This document shows, piece by piece, positions 40,201 through 48,400 of a DNA stretch of 64,000 nucleotides; the first letter of the stretch is position 1; each line of letters opens with the position of its first letter. The notes below the pieces were generated by a model. That model saw only the letters and a list, made by a program, of their open reading frames with translations, made no database searches and had not been told where the DNA came from. The stretch comes from Flavobacterium humi (GTDB lineage Bacteria; Bacteroidota; Bacteroidia; Flavobacteriales; Flavobacteriaceae). A program made the translations under genes and the position numbers. The stretch lies in contig NZ_SRLH01000003.1 of assembly GCF_004745595.1 (NCBI RefSeq), forward strand, positions 310,001-374,000. The letters are read 5' to 3'.

Positions 40201-43200
40201 CCGCTGAAGCTGTAAGCTGAGGATTGATTGTTTGTGTAAAAGGAGCCGCATTCGTACAACCATAAGCATCGGTAACCACAATGGTATAGGTTCCCGGAGT
40301 CAGGTTGGCAAATGTATTGCTGGACTGATTTGGCCCACCGTTTATAGAATATTGATAAGGAGCCACTCCTCCGGCAGCCGTAACTACCAGTGTCGCTCCG
40401 TTGGTTGTGTCATAACAGAAATCCGAAGATGCTGATAAAGTCAATGTAGGCCTTACCGGTGCAACAATCGTAAGGGTTGTTGAACTAGCCGTACATAATT
40501 TAGTATCCCTGATGGTTACAATATAACTTCCCGGAGGGATATTATTGAAGATCGGGCTGGCTTGGTAAGCTGCGATAATTGTTCCTCCAGAATTAGCCAA
40601 TTGGTATTGGTACGCTGGTGTTCCGCCTGTTGCAGATGCCGTAATCGTAGCATTTGTCAAACACGTTACAGTCGTAGCAGTAGCTGAAGCTGTCAATGCC
40701 GTAGGTGTAATAATTGGCTGTGGCAAATTAAAACTACAAGCAGAATTCGTTGGAGTTGAATCGTATCGAACCAAAACAAAACCAGGATAACCCACCGGAA
40801 CCGCAATAGTCACCGGAGAAGTAAAATATGTATTCCAAGTAGCTCCGTTGTCCATAGAGGCCTGGAAACCATTTGTAGCATTAAAGTTTTGAGCGGCAAT
40901 AGTTACAGTAGCATCATTAGCTCCTGCACAACTTACATCTTTATGTCCTGTCACCTGAGCTGTAAAGGCCTGGTTACATGGAATATTGATAGGGAAGTTT
41001 CGCACCGATAAACAAGAAACCGGTAATTGGAAAACATTGATATCATCGATTACCACATCATTTCCGCTCGTAACCGCTATATTGGAACGGATTACAAAGC
41101 TTAAATTAGTATTTGGCCCAGGGTTTAATGTCAATTGATAGTTGATCCATGCATTAGATTTAGGGATATTGCCTGTGTTGCTCGTTGCAATAATCGTTTG
41201 TGAAGGCAATCCAAGGTCTTTCACCAATTGAATTGTCAAATCAGGTGGGCTTTGCGTATTGGAAGGATCGATTTTCAATAAGTTCGCCGCCCATAAGGAT
41301 ACTTTAATATCCTGGTTTGGGATAATATCAACAATCGGTTTGCTGTATAATATTCCACCTACACCTGCAACACCTCCAATGTTAATCGCCAGGAATCTCG
41401 CGTTAGGATTCGCTCCGTTTGTAGTGTGGTCCAAAAATGGATACCAAGCACCAAACGGGAATAAGATTTTCTTGGTTACACTATAATCACCATCATTGAT
41501 TTGTGCACTACCATTACAATACATGGCTGCATTGTTTACTTGTCTTTCGAAGCAATAGCCAGGGTTAATACCTGGTGATGTCGTGTCGTTTCCAGTTCCG
41601 AAATCTTCAAATAGCAAATTACTGAAAGTAGGAGGGGAAACCAAAGTATAGTTTACCGTAACTACTGAATTTCCACAAGGTACATTCGTAAATACATTTG
41701 AAGCCGGATCATGAGGAGGAACCAACGGCGGGTTGATAGAATACGTATACGTATAACTGCTTGCCCCATTGTTTACGGTAACCGTACTGGTTGCCGTCCC
41801 GTTACAATTAAAGGTCGGTGCACTCAAGCTGATTGTCGGGTCTGGTGGGATTGGGTCCAAAGTAACCGTCATAGCGAACACGCATAAATTAGCGTCTCTT
41901 ACATAGATCGTATAGGTTCCCGGTGGTAAATTGGCCTGGTTTGAATTCTGCCAACCTGATCCGAAATTATACTGATAAGGGTTCGGTGCCGGATAAGGGG
42001 TACCACCCTGAACATTCGTGATTCTTACAATACCATTTCCTCCGTTAGACGCACAGGCAACTGCTGCAACACCTCCGGAAGCAGTCAATGCAGTGGCTGG
42101 TTCGGTAATTGTTATGGTTTGTGGCGGTGTAGTACAAGGCACTCCGGCCATAGTATATTGAATAACTGCCGAATAAGTTCCTGCAGCTAAATTCGTAAAG
42201 TTAGGATTCGTTGTGAATGGTGCCGCACCGGTAATACTATATCCTAATGTATACCCGTTTGGATTGGTAACATTGAAATTGATAGCTCCCGTTGTACTTC
42301 CGTAACATAAAATATTGGTTGGGGTTACGGTAAATACAGGTGGCGGGTTGTTTGCCACAACGATAGAAGTAGTAGCGCTACAGTTGTTAGCATCTACAAC
42401 TTGTATATTGTAAGTACCTGCAGTCGTAACAGTATAAACTGGTGAAGACTGGAATACGGTCGTACTGTTTATAAAGTAAGAATAAGGTGGTGTTCCACCT
42501 ACAGGATATATCGTAATCTCTCCATCCACACAAGTTAATGGTTTTGTCAATGCAGCCGTAACGGTTAGCAAAGGAGGATTATTTATGGTAAAGTTTGCTG
42601 TTGCGGTACAACCGTCTTGTGTTGAAACCGTATAGCTGTAATTTCCAGGATTAAGGTTCGGGAAAGTATAGTTATTGGCAGCAATAGGACCAACACTGTT
42701 TATTAAAGTTGCTCCTTGATGGATACTGAAAGTATATTGAGGCTCTACATCATTGGCAACAAGGCTTATACTTCCTTTCTCTCCAAAACATAACGGTTGC
42801 GTTACGGTAGCGGTAACAGTAAAGTTCCTTGTCCTGATGATCGCCTGAACATCGAATACACATCCGCCGGTAACCCCGATTTGTCTGATATATACTGTAT
42901 AGGCTCCTGCTGTATTTATAGTAAATATGTTAGATGCCTGCCAAGGTCCGGTTGGGCTTAAACTGTATTCATATCCGGCAGGGACATTATTTACCGTAAT
43001 CTGTCCGGCTGTTGTACAAATGATATCTTTTGTGACAACAGTAGGGCTTAAAAGATTTTGGAAAACATTGAAATAGAAAATACGCTGGCAACCTCCTTGG
43101 AAGTTGATTACAATCCTGTATTGTCCCGCTGATGTAACATCGTAATTCGGTCCTGTTCCTACCTGGTTCCAAGTACATGCAGGATTTTCATTGGCACAAT

Positions 43201-45199
43201 TTGGGTTCGCAACAGCAGCGCAACTTGCCGTATCCAATTTCTCCCAGGAAATCGAAATCGCAGCCGCAATGTTTGTCTGGATTAACTGATGTGCATTCGC
43301 ACCCGTTGTTCCACATAAGAATATGTTTGGCAATTCCTTACCGTCATTAGGACAGATTACCGTGTTATCCGAATAAGGCAATACTGGATTGGTAACCCCA
43401 GGACCATAATCGATTACGTTGATGGTTTCAACAATAGACTTACATGGTGAAGTGTTGATATTATCATGAACCGTATACGTTCCAGGCACGGTAATAACAA
43501 CAGATTGGTTGTTCGTTCCCGCAACCGGTGTTATTGTACCAGGTCCTGACCATACGTAACTTTGGTATCCAGGTGCAGCCGTTAAGGTTAAACTGGAACC
43601 ACATAATACTTCATTTCTGGTAAAATCACAATTATCAAGTCCTACCAGGAAGTTTGTAGATCCCGGTACTCCAAAACCACAGGCACCGAACGAAGCGATA
43701 CTTCCTTCATCCGAAAAGATAGCTGTATTGTATGTTCCGGAATAAGTGGCAAAGGCCTGGTTCTGGATCAAATTCGAACAAGCGTCATCCATTTCCATAC
43801 AGGTGGACACCACATTCACTTTGATTTTTATGACAAAACGCGGATCGCCTACTTCCACTAAACCGTTAGGAATGGTAAATACCAAGGTTCTTGTTCCGGC
43901 GTTGTATGTAAAAGTTACTCCCGGAGGCAAAGCGCCCGGCAAGGCCAGGTCTGCAGGATTGAAAATGATATTAACCGGCAAAACATCACGAATGGTAAAT
44001 GATGTCGCATTATCGTTTCCGATGTTCTGGAATCCGATTTCATAATTAAGTTGTTGGCCTAAGTTGACATTCGTACCTCCGATTGGCGTACCCAAGACGT
44101 CTTTAACATCTTTTGTCAATTGAATTTCAGGCGCAATAATATCTACCGCAAAGGCATTGAAAAAATAGAAATATACGTCTTGGGTACTTCCCAGACGTAT
44201 CGTGGCCGATGTGACGTTATTCCCTATGACGGCATTCCCGGGGTTATTGACACTGAGAATCCCCGCATCGTATCCTAAGGTGTTGCTACTGCTAGGTGTC
44301 CTATTGGTAAAATACCCGGCTGTTGTGGTTATACTACTGTTGAAGAAGTTATTGGTTGCTCTTTCTGTAGTGGATATCGTGGTTCCGTTAATTCTTAAGT
44401 AATCACCGGAAATAGGCTGGTCACCTTCCAATGCAGTCATGGCGAACTTGGCACGAACCGGTCCTACAGGAATGGTTCTAAATCCTGAGATCGGGATGTC
44501 TAATGTTGTTGCTCCACCAATACCACTGAAACCATCAAAGGTAACGATCGATTTACTGGTTAGCGTCGGGTCTTCGTATACGATAATCAATGACCAACCG
44601 GCACTTAAACCGGTTCCGCCGTTTCCTCCTTCACTTGACAGGACATTTGCTACTGTATAAGTCCCGACAGGATTTGCCAAAGGCGTGATCAAACTGGTAA
44701 CGTCTGCATAACAGGCATAGGGTTTATTGCTGTCACTTCCGATAGGAGTCGTGTCTGCATCGTAAACAATCTGTCCAGTTATATCGATATAGTTGCCGGT
44801 AGGCAGCTTGAATTTGACTTTATTGATATCTGTCCGGCTGCCTGATTGAAGGATGGCTCCCCAATACAAACCGGCATAAACGATTTTATAACAATTGTCC
44901 CCACCTGGCCTTGGGCTAACCAAATTGGCGCTACTGGAGCTGAAAGTACTCGGATCGCTGTCAATATCGATATACTCCATACTAAAATCCGAGTTGTAAC
45001 CACCTCCATTGTAAGAGTCTTCCGGATCAGAATTATTAGTATCCCTATTTAAAATGTTATTTCCAATGAGCAACATATCACCTCTGACATCCTGGTCGTA
45101 TCGAGGCGTAAACGGCTTAAGATTTTGGGAGTAAGAGATAATGCTTGACAAAAACATTATAGCAACTAAACTCTTCTTGATGAACGTAATTTTTCTCAT
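31211..45199 (-). CDS. sprB: SprB, giant gliding-motility surface adhesin
   Basis: A 4662-residue protein. In order: signal peptide (1-25); N-terminal region of about 330 residues; a DUF11-like domain (about 360-470); five or six SprB modules; a non-repeat jelly-roll-like domain (about 1190-1400, bases 40,990-41,640); then about 36 SprB modules of 75-90 residues, each with a Cys-x-G/N start, G-G-T-A-P-Y-T-Y core and G-C end; finally a type B T9SS sorting domain (last 87 residues, P-N-V-F-T-P-N-G-N-G to H-F-T-L-Y-R). F. johnsoniae SprB (about 6500 residues) moves along helical tracks and drives gliding. The ATG at 45199 is preferred over TTG 45220 as it begins the signal peptide. Here the adhesin is shorter but has the same layout. 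Confidence 0.94.
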   Translation of the reverse strand: MRKITFIKKSLVAIMFLSSIISYSQNLKPFTPRYDQDVRGDMLLIGNNILNRDTNNSDPEDSYNGGGYNSDFSMEYIDIDSDPSTFSSSSANLVSPRPGGDNCYKIVYAGLYWGAILQSGSRTDINKVKFKLPTGNYIDITGQIVYDADTTPIGSDSNKPYACYADVTSLITPLANPVGTYTVANVLSSEGGNGGTGLSAGWSLIIVYEDPTLTSKSIVTFDGFSGIGGATTLDIPISGFRTIPVGPVRAKFAMTALEGDQPISGDYLRINGTTISTTERATNNFFNSSITTTAGYFTNRTPSSSNTLGYDAGILSVNNPGNAVIGNNVTSATIRLGSTQDVYFYFFNAFAVDIIAPEIQLTKDVKDVLGTPIGGTNVNLGQQLNYEIGFQNIGNDNATSFTIRDVLPVNIIFNPADLALPGALPPGVTFTYNAGTRTLVFTIPNGLVEVGDPRFVIKIKVNVVSTCMEMDDACSNLIQNQAFATYSGTYNTAIFSDEGSIASFGACGFGVPGSTNFLVGLDNCDFTRNEVLCGSSLTLTAAPGYQSYVWSGPGTITPVAGTNNQSVVITVPGTYTVHDNINTSPCKSIVETINVIDYGPGVTNPVLPYSDNTVICPNDGKELPNIFLCGTTGANAHQLIQTNIAAAISISWEKLDTASCAAVANPNCANENPACTWNQVGTGPNYDVTSAGQYRIVINFQGGCQRIFYFNVFQNLLSPTVVTKDIICTTAGQITVNNVPAGYEYSLSPTGPWQASNIFTINTAGAYTVYIRQIGVTGGCVFDVQAIIRTRNFTVTATVTQPLCFGEKGSISLVANDVEPQYTFSIHQGATLINSVGPIAANNYTFPNLNPGNYSYTVSTQDGCTATANFTINNPPLLTVTAALTKPLTCVDGEITIYPVGGTPPYSYFINSTTVFQSSPVYTVTTAGTYNIQVVDANNCSATTSIVVANNPPPVFTVTPTNILCYGSTTGAINFNVTNPNGYTLGYSITGAAPFTTNPNFTNLAAGTYSAVIQYTMAGVPCTTPPQTITITEPATALTASGGVAAVACASNGGNGIVRITNVQGGTPYPAPNPYQYNFGSGWQNSNQANLPPGTYTIYVRDANLCVFAMTVTLDPIPPDPTISLSAPTFNCNGTATSTVTVNNGASSYTYTYSINPPLVPPHDPASNVFTNVPCGNSVVTVNYTLVSPPTFSNLLFEDFGTGNDTTSPGINPGYCFERQVNNAAMYCNGSAQINDGDYSVTKKILFPFGAWYPFLDHTTNGANPNARFLAINIGGVAGVGGILYSKPIVDIIPNQDIKVSLWAANLLKIDPSNTQSPPDLTIQLVKDLGLPSQTIIATSNTGNIPKSNAWINYQLTLNPGPNTNLSFVIRSNIAVTSGNDVVIDDINVFQLPVSCLSVRNFPINIPCNQAFTAQVTGHKDVSCAGANDATVTIAAQNFNATNGFQASMDNGATWNTYFTSPVTIAVPVGYPGFVLVRYDSTPTNSACSFNLPQPIITPTALTASATATTVTCLTNATITASATGGTPAYQYQLANSGGTIIAAYQASPIFNNIPPGSYIVTIRDTKLCTASSTTLTIVAPVRPTLTLSASSDFCYDTTNGATLVVTAAGGVAPYQYSINGGPNQSSNTFANLTPGTYTIVVTDAYGCTNAAPFTQTINPQLTASAVLTKDLDCTASPNAVITVSIAGGYPGYTYQVNTGSGFGASNPVVGSSFTYSASTAGTYVFQITDTRGCTAQTSSVTINAIVNPTATAVATAVTCNGLSNGSVIITPSSGTAPYTISFNGSTFTTTTTYSNLAAGTYNYQVRDSKSCLFNGTVTIGSPATISATATLTTQFTCTANGVITVGTVTGGTAPYTYSINGGAFVAGNTFTITAAGTYTIVVKDANGCTFTCAPVTVPALNPPTDLVILIHDIITCPSGTGTLNAQLPNTGGGLPPIEFSIVSPALYATGWTSSGLFHNLPGGVTYVFAVRDRNGCVYQESYYFPPLPPFTVAGQLVSNVKCRGGSTGSVQFTVSGIPNGTNYSYTINGNNPATNGTTPATGSTTFVVTLPNLPAGSYTINVHNEANDCFATATVVVTQPATALAAPVVTSPITCTTNGQAVVNATGGWGGYTYVINPTAGTQSGNTFSNLPVGTYTITTTDSGGCSVTSPPFTLVTPTAPTASINVAASDFCYDGTNGATLVVTASGGTAPYVFNINGGAFQSSNSFGPLTPGTYTIIVRDAFGCTVTLPVQTINPQLTLSTVLTKDLDCTASPNAVITGTIAGGYPGYTYQVSFNGGAFGAPVTVVGSTFTYSTATAGNYQFQVRDTRGCLVQAATITINPLSLPQIASVTQTQQILCSGDATAAINIVINTTVGTAPYLINVFNNTTGTNYGTQTTGLAAGNYTITITDAKSCTDTEVIVIGQPDPIAFTAIINPITCTGAGTSLGSICVNGLAGGTAPFTYTLIDLTGGNPNQTFNSPAGADYCFTSLDFGLYNLQVTDANNCTLIKSNLVLSSPPNDLTFIINPSVPSCAAGATVTVTVVPLVPGGPYEFGIVNLPNLPWSSSFSPANPGPMTHIFTGLTPGAIYTFVVHDLTTNCYYFEQMTAPTPTNSTLSVSSLVPHNVTCTGSADGSVSFSLSGFAAGATAINYTVINAANNLPTGISGTVTAPFVFPVTAGPLPIGIYNIQFTEVGGSASGCGITSTTFTISESATMLTLTASVTKNDNCNTNAGQITAVANGGTAPYTYQFLTSGSPAPTAASAGWNASSTFNAEAGSYDVYVLDANGCIKTTTVVLGSDPTPVIAAVVANACVAEGSFAINVTMTTPGIAPYTVSVDGGAYVAQTFPFTISGLSSGSHNVQVKDFNGCGNLVNVIILTPVTVSAAFTTQPTCLNNDGTITVTATGGSGNYTYTLLTSASVVITGPQPSNVFAGQPAGNYIIRVTDTTTGCNTNIPFSLAAPTAVTFTTATEPVTCIGDSDGTITVTLNAGNDNPPYTYAITAPAVYATGPQSSNIFTGLPAGTYTIVVTSGRGCTATDTNVIITTPTAVVASGSATPFTCAADNSVNVSVITVNGAGGTPGYTYSIDNTNYFASNTFNVIDTGAIQNITVYVQDANGCKDTEVVVVNPLPAFVSATVVQDVAMTCNNPEQVHIDVVGGSGNFTYQQLPSGAPQVSNVFSLATPGTYFFQVNDVTTGCYIATAGYVVAPVNTIDVVASPSAAVTCSGLSNGAISIDVTGYNGTYSYNVINSANVIVLSGIGNTPVNPMIISGLPAGDYTIEVTETMPPFCVKVSNVVSVSSPSAVALAIISNVNANCNTGAQVTVLGSGGTPAYTYAFVQDGALPVLADYTASNSAVLNPATNTQWDVYVKDANGCFTFIDVTIATDPTPTVTLPTFATDQCTSAGTSFTFTATGTGVAPLTYSIGGVFQSSPTFVVSASGTYTVTIKDGNGCTATASIVIYQPIGITPAITALTSCANNDGQITVTANGGSGTYSYAINPNLGTLAGNVFSNLPSGMYTITVTDVTTTCTKDVSVTLDAATPVTFSSAATPVTCFGGSDGTITVSLLAGNNNPNYTYQISGPVNAGPQSSNVFSGLPTGSYTIQVNSGRGCSATDLVTVNQPAVVTVPAATVAQFGCNAGTNATNFATITVSGVTGGSGTYTNYEFILGGTTVQSGASNVYTATNLAGGTYTINVYDNNGCVGSTTAVINPFVSISNPVINVTSPITCTTPENITVSVTTTGGAAVLTYTINSIPAGAFTQTNNTGVFNGLPIGDYSITVTNPITNCSVEVIHYVFDPNTFILNVSPKTDVTCVGGNDGSVNLTIVDSDLTPTNDAGPFTYVLTNTTTGQIINGTSATAGPQLISGLAAGVYTATVTLTNSPNCTVSNNFTIDEPAVALALAITSTPITCIAGNNDGSITALGSDGWGGPYQYQLVGPVNVAYSANNVFNNLTPGNYVVNVRDIRGCVATGNVVLAIPTPINAVVAAGATPIACFGDHTATISISYPTGGQGSNYTYILNTTNPPSASGPNIIPVGGVVITGLGAGTYSVTIRDGFDCSFTSANVVINQPAIVGATLSVTTTPTCTGDTVLTLTATGGTAPYTYSADNVTYSVATFNPSVAINLPAGTTGVFHYYIKDANGCLSAVSNDVQINPLTPLNITVVTETDILCGGSNTGSISVTAQGGLGNYIFTLLDGSGNPVAGAAQPTPGNFINLAAGNYLIRVNSGDCVYTTPAVISITEPTPFTVVPTTIPVKCNGGNDGGVNLVIAGGTGTIQYAISPNLDQFITIQNPYAAGGFNVPNLTAGNYTVIVQDQNGCFIQFNNLGIVEPPILTSAITAPIDEDCAEDDNGSLTVSNIGGGTAPYTITYSVMYPGATTPVAGPVIPLAAGVTAYTFTGLNGGVYTTIVTDANGCKSEQQEVIGSGVSYDPHAEVTFPCVNNLPAVNVVVYNLSNPPSNAFNPLTDYLFSLDVDDVNVAQASNVFTSAAYPTLLTPGNHIIYVYHPTACNKETQQFTITASDVDPLTLVLTQGGLNEIVATATGGSGGYTYTFNGYNNGTDNTFVYEQTGNYTVTVTDSTGCSVTLTQPFTFIPIFIPNVFTPNGNGGNDVWGPTNTSNYKNLVTQIYDRYGRKVAELKEGYFWDGKYEGKELPSGDYWYVVKVDGNNDKEYVGHFTLYR
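31740..40690 (-). repeat. Seven-module super-repeat in sprB, about five copies
   Basis: Equivalent Cys codons of the first module of each unit lie at 40661, 38912, 37067, 35303 and 33521, giving periods of 1749, 1845, 1764 and 1782 bases. Copies 1 and 2 share near-identical module pairs (S-D-F-C-Y-D ... N-G-A-T-L-V-V then T-K-D-L-D-C-T-A-S-P-N-A-V-I-T); copies 3 and 4 share C-N-T-x-A-Q/G, P-V-T-C-x-G-x-S-D-G-T-I-T-V and S-G-R-G-C-x-A-T-D. Copy 5 is more diverged. DNA is less alike than protein. Confidence 0.75.
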
Positions 45200-45495
45200 A
45201 GTAGTAGCATATTTAAACAATCTCCATTTCTGAAAATGCTTGTGAAATTGAATTTAGTAGTAATTGATTGGGGCAATTTTTCCATTTTTTCAATAATAAA
45301 TTATTTGTCAAATAACCGGTTGGGTTTCCCGCCCTGTTATTCTCGTTTATTCTGTAAGCCGTAACCCTTTTTTAAACCTTTTTCTCCATGATTTTGATTT
45401 TTAAATGGGGACTAAAGTTATTTATATTTTTATTTGAATTAACATTTTTTTAGGGTTTTTTTTCTCTCTAAAAAAATGTTAATCCTTTTTTAACA
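45200..45495. other. sprD-sprB intergenic region
   Basis: About 296 AT-rich bases with no gene. It holds a perfect 15-bp inverted repeat (45439-45482) just after the sprD stop. No exact TAnnTTTG box is seen on the minus strand, so sprB is probably reached by readthrough from sprD, with a long untranslated spacer ahead of it. Confidence 0.6.
45439..45482 (-). promoter_or_regulatory. Perfect 15-bp inverted repeat after sprD
   Basis: Arms at 45439-45453 and 45468-45482 (TTAACATTTTTTTAG and its complement), 14-base loop. The stem has one or two G-C pairs and no T run after it on the minus strand, so it is not a standard terminator; it could set mRNA processing or stability between sprD and sprB. 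Confidence 0.55.
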
Positions 45496-48400
45496 CTATT
45501 CTACTTTTACGATAACCATTTTTCCGTTATAAGGCTTGTTGCCTTTAAGCTCGTTAGCCCTTGTTGCATCTTGGATATCACTGAATTTTTGATAATAAAT
45601 ATAATAGGTACTTGTACTCACATTATAGAAGAAATCAATATTCGTTTGTCCGGATTCGATTGCTTTTTTGATGAACGCATCACGTTTAGCTTCATCCTTA
45701 TGGGCAGCGACAACCAAATAGAATCCTTTGTCGATATTCTCGATGTTTTTCACAATCTGCATGTTTGACAAATCTTCTTCTCCATAATCGAAATCTTCCG
45801 GTTTGTACACTTTACTGTTCGGAGTAGTTGTCAATTTAAGTTGTTTCAACGTTTCTCTGTCTTTCAGGTATTTCGTTTGATTGTTGTCAAATTTAGCCTG
45901 CTTGATTCGACGTTTTTTCTCGATATCTGTCTCGGTTTTAATTCTCTCCAATTTGGCCAATAAATCTGCATTTCGTTTATCTGTAGTAATCTTTTCAGCT
46001 TTCAACTGGTTGATTGTTTTCAGGTAATTCTGATTGACAGCATCGTTTTTATTCGGCACTTTCGTGATTCTTTCCTTATACAGTTTTTCGTATTCGTTAA
46101 TGAAATTGTCCGTGTTTTTGTTGTTTTCAGCAATTTCCGCTTTCAAGGCTTCCAGGGCTCTGTTGGCAGCTGTTGTACTTTGGTACTCTTTCACTTCCGA
46201 AACGATTCCCTGCTCAGACAAGTCGTTCACTCTTCTCAATTCCAAAAGCTCGTTTTCTTTCGCTTTGGCGATAGAGTCAAGTCTGGCTAACGATTCGCTT
46301 TGATTTTTCTTCGAATCATCAATTACTTGGCTTAAGTAATCCAATTGCTTGTCTTCGGCTGTTTTATTGGCATCCAGTTTCTTTTTGGCTTCTTCTTCAA
46401 GACGTAACCTCTCTGCTTCCGCATCGGCTTTGGCTTTGGCTTCCGCATCAGCTTTAGCTTTCGCATCTGCAGCCTCTTTCTCTAGTCGTGCTTTTTCTGC
46501 ATCGGCTTTGGCTTTCGCATCAGCATCCGCTTTAGCTTTCGCATCAGCAGCTTCTTTTGCTAAACGTATTTTTTCAGCTTCCGCATCCGCTTTGGCTTTC
46601 GCATCAGCATCCGCTTTAGCTTTGGCTTCCGCATCGGCTTTCGCTTTAGCATCTGCTGCTTCTTTTGCCAGACGTGCTTTCTCGGCGTCGGCTTGCGCTT
46701 TGGCTTCCGCATCGGCTTTCGCTTTAGCATCCGCAGCTTCTTTTGCTAAACGGGCTTTCTCTGCATCTGCATCCGCTTTGGCTTTGGCCGCTGCATCTGC
46801 TTGTGCCTTGGCTTCCGCATCGGCTTTCGCTTTAGCATCTGCTGCTTCTTTTGCCAGACGGGCTTTTTCAGCGTCGGCTTGTGCTTTAGCTTCTGCATCG
46901 GCTTTGGCTTTCGCGTCTGCCGCTTCTTTTGCTAAACGGGCTTTCTCTGCATCTTCTTTCGCTTTAGCATCCGCTGCTTCTTTTGCCAGACGGGCTTTCT
47001 CTGCATCAGATTGTGCCTTGGCTTCCGCATCGGCTTTCGCTTTCGCGTCTGCTGCTTCTTTAGCCAGACGTGCTTTCTCTGCATCTGCATCCGCTTTGGC
47101 TTTGGCCGCTGCATCTGCTTGTGCTTTAGCGTCCGCGGCTTCTTTTGCTAAACGGGCTTTTTCGGCATCGGCTTTAGCTTTGGCATCCGCATCCGCTTTG
47201 GCTTTAGCATCTGCCGCTTCTTTAGCCAGACGGGCTTTTTCAGCATCTGCATCCGCTTTGGCTTTCGCTGCTGCGTCTAATTTTGCTTTGGCATCGGCTG
47301 CCGCTTTGGCTTTCGCATCTGCCGCTTCTTTCAATAAACGGGCTTTTTCAGCGTCTGCATCTGCTTTGGCTCTGGCTGCTGCGTCTAATTTTGCTTTGGC
47401 ATCAGCTGCTTCTTTTTCGCGGCGCAAACGTTCGGCTTCAGCAATAGCTTTGGCTTTGTCTTGTTCGGCTTTTATCCTTGCGGCTTCTTCTGCTTTGGCT
47501 TTAGCTTCCGCAGCTTCTTTACCTTGTAATGCCAGTAATTTTTCTGCTTCGGCTCTCTCTCTGGCTTCCGCTTCGGCTTTCGCACGTGCATCTGCCAATT
47601 CTTTTTCTTTACGAAGGCGTTCTGCCTCTAATCTTGCTTTTTCCTGTTCTGCTTTAAGCGCTAATTGCTCATCACGCTCTTTTTTAAGTTCTGCAGGTGA
47701 TTTTTTCTTCACGGCCACTTTTTTGTCAGCAGCTCCCGGGTTTGTTTTTTTGCTTGCTTTTACAATTGGTTTGTAATCTTCATAATCACCATATCCTCTT
47801 ATTTTATAGGCAAGGGTGATTTCATGCGACATTCCGAAATTGGAAAAATTCCCCATTCCTTTTTCAATGCTGTATCCTATGGATATTTTTTTGGCAAGGA
47901 TAAGTCCTAATCCTCCGGAAACTCCATAAAGGCTGTTATAACCGGCCTGAACCCAACCTCCTCTTGGAGCATTGAACAACAAAGCACCAGAGAAAATGGT
48001 TTTGTCTTTGTTTAGTTCGCCTCTAATCATGGTAGAGAATTTGGCATTCTCGAAGAATCCTGAATTATACATATAACCCGTGTACATGATATGTGCCGCA
48101 ACGCCTTTTGCAGGGTCATCGCTTATAAGTCCGGAATCGCTGAAATTGTAGGTGAAAAGATTGTTGGCGGAAAGACCGAAATCCATAACTGCCGTACTAT
48201 AATTAATTCCCGGATTGATGGTAACCAAAGAATTTTTAGGAATATTTTGAAGGGAAGGGTCTGAAAGGTCGTTTGTTATGATATCGCCTGAATTTAATCC
48301 GCTGCTCAGGTAGGCCAGGTTTACTCCGAAAGTGAAGTTATTATCGTTTGAAATGGCAACATTCCTAGCAAAATTGGCTACTGCACCAAAAGAGGATAAA

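Noticed and set aside
31211..45199. Repeats of sprB considered as a CRISPR or mobile array
   Set aside because: One uninterrupted reading frame with diverged protein modules; no constant short repeats with unique spacers.
45200..45220. TTG start for sprB 7 codons upstream
   Set aside because: The ATG at 45199 begins a standard signal peptide; the extension adds no feature.
46349..47776. 475-codon open frame on the plus strand, Ala/Ser/Phe-rich
   Set aside because: It is the antisense shadow of the sprD Ala/Lys repeat; the repeat codons lack stops on the other strand. No promoter or family support.
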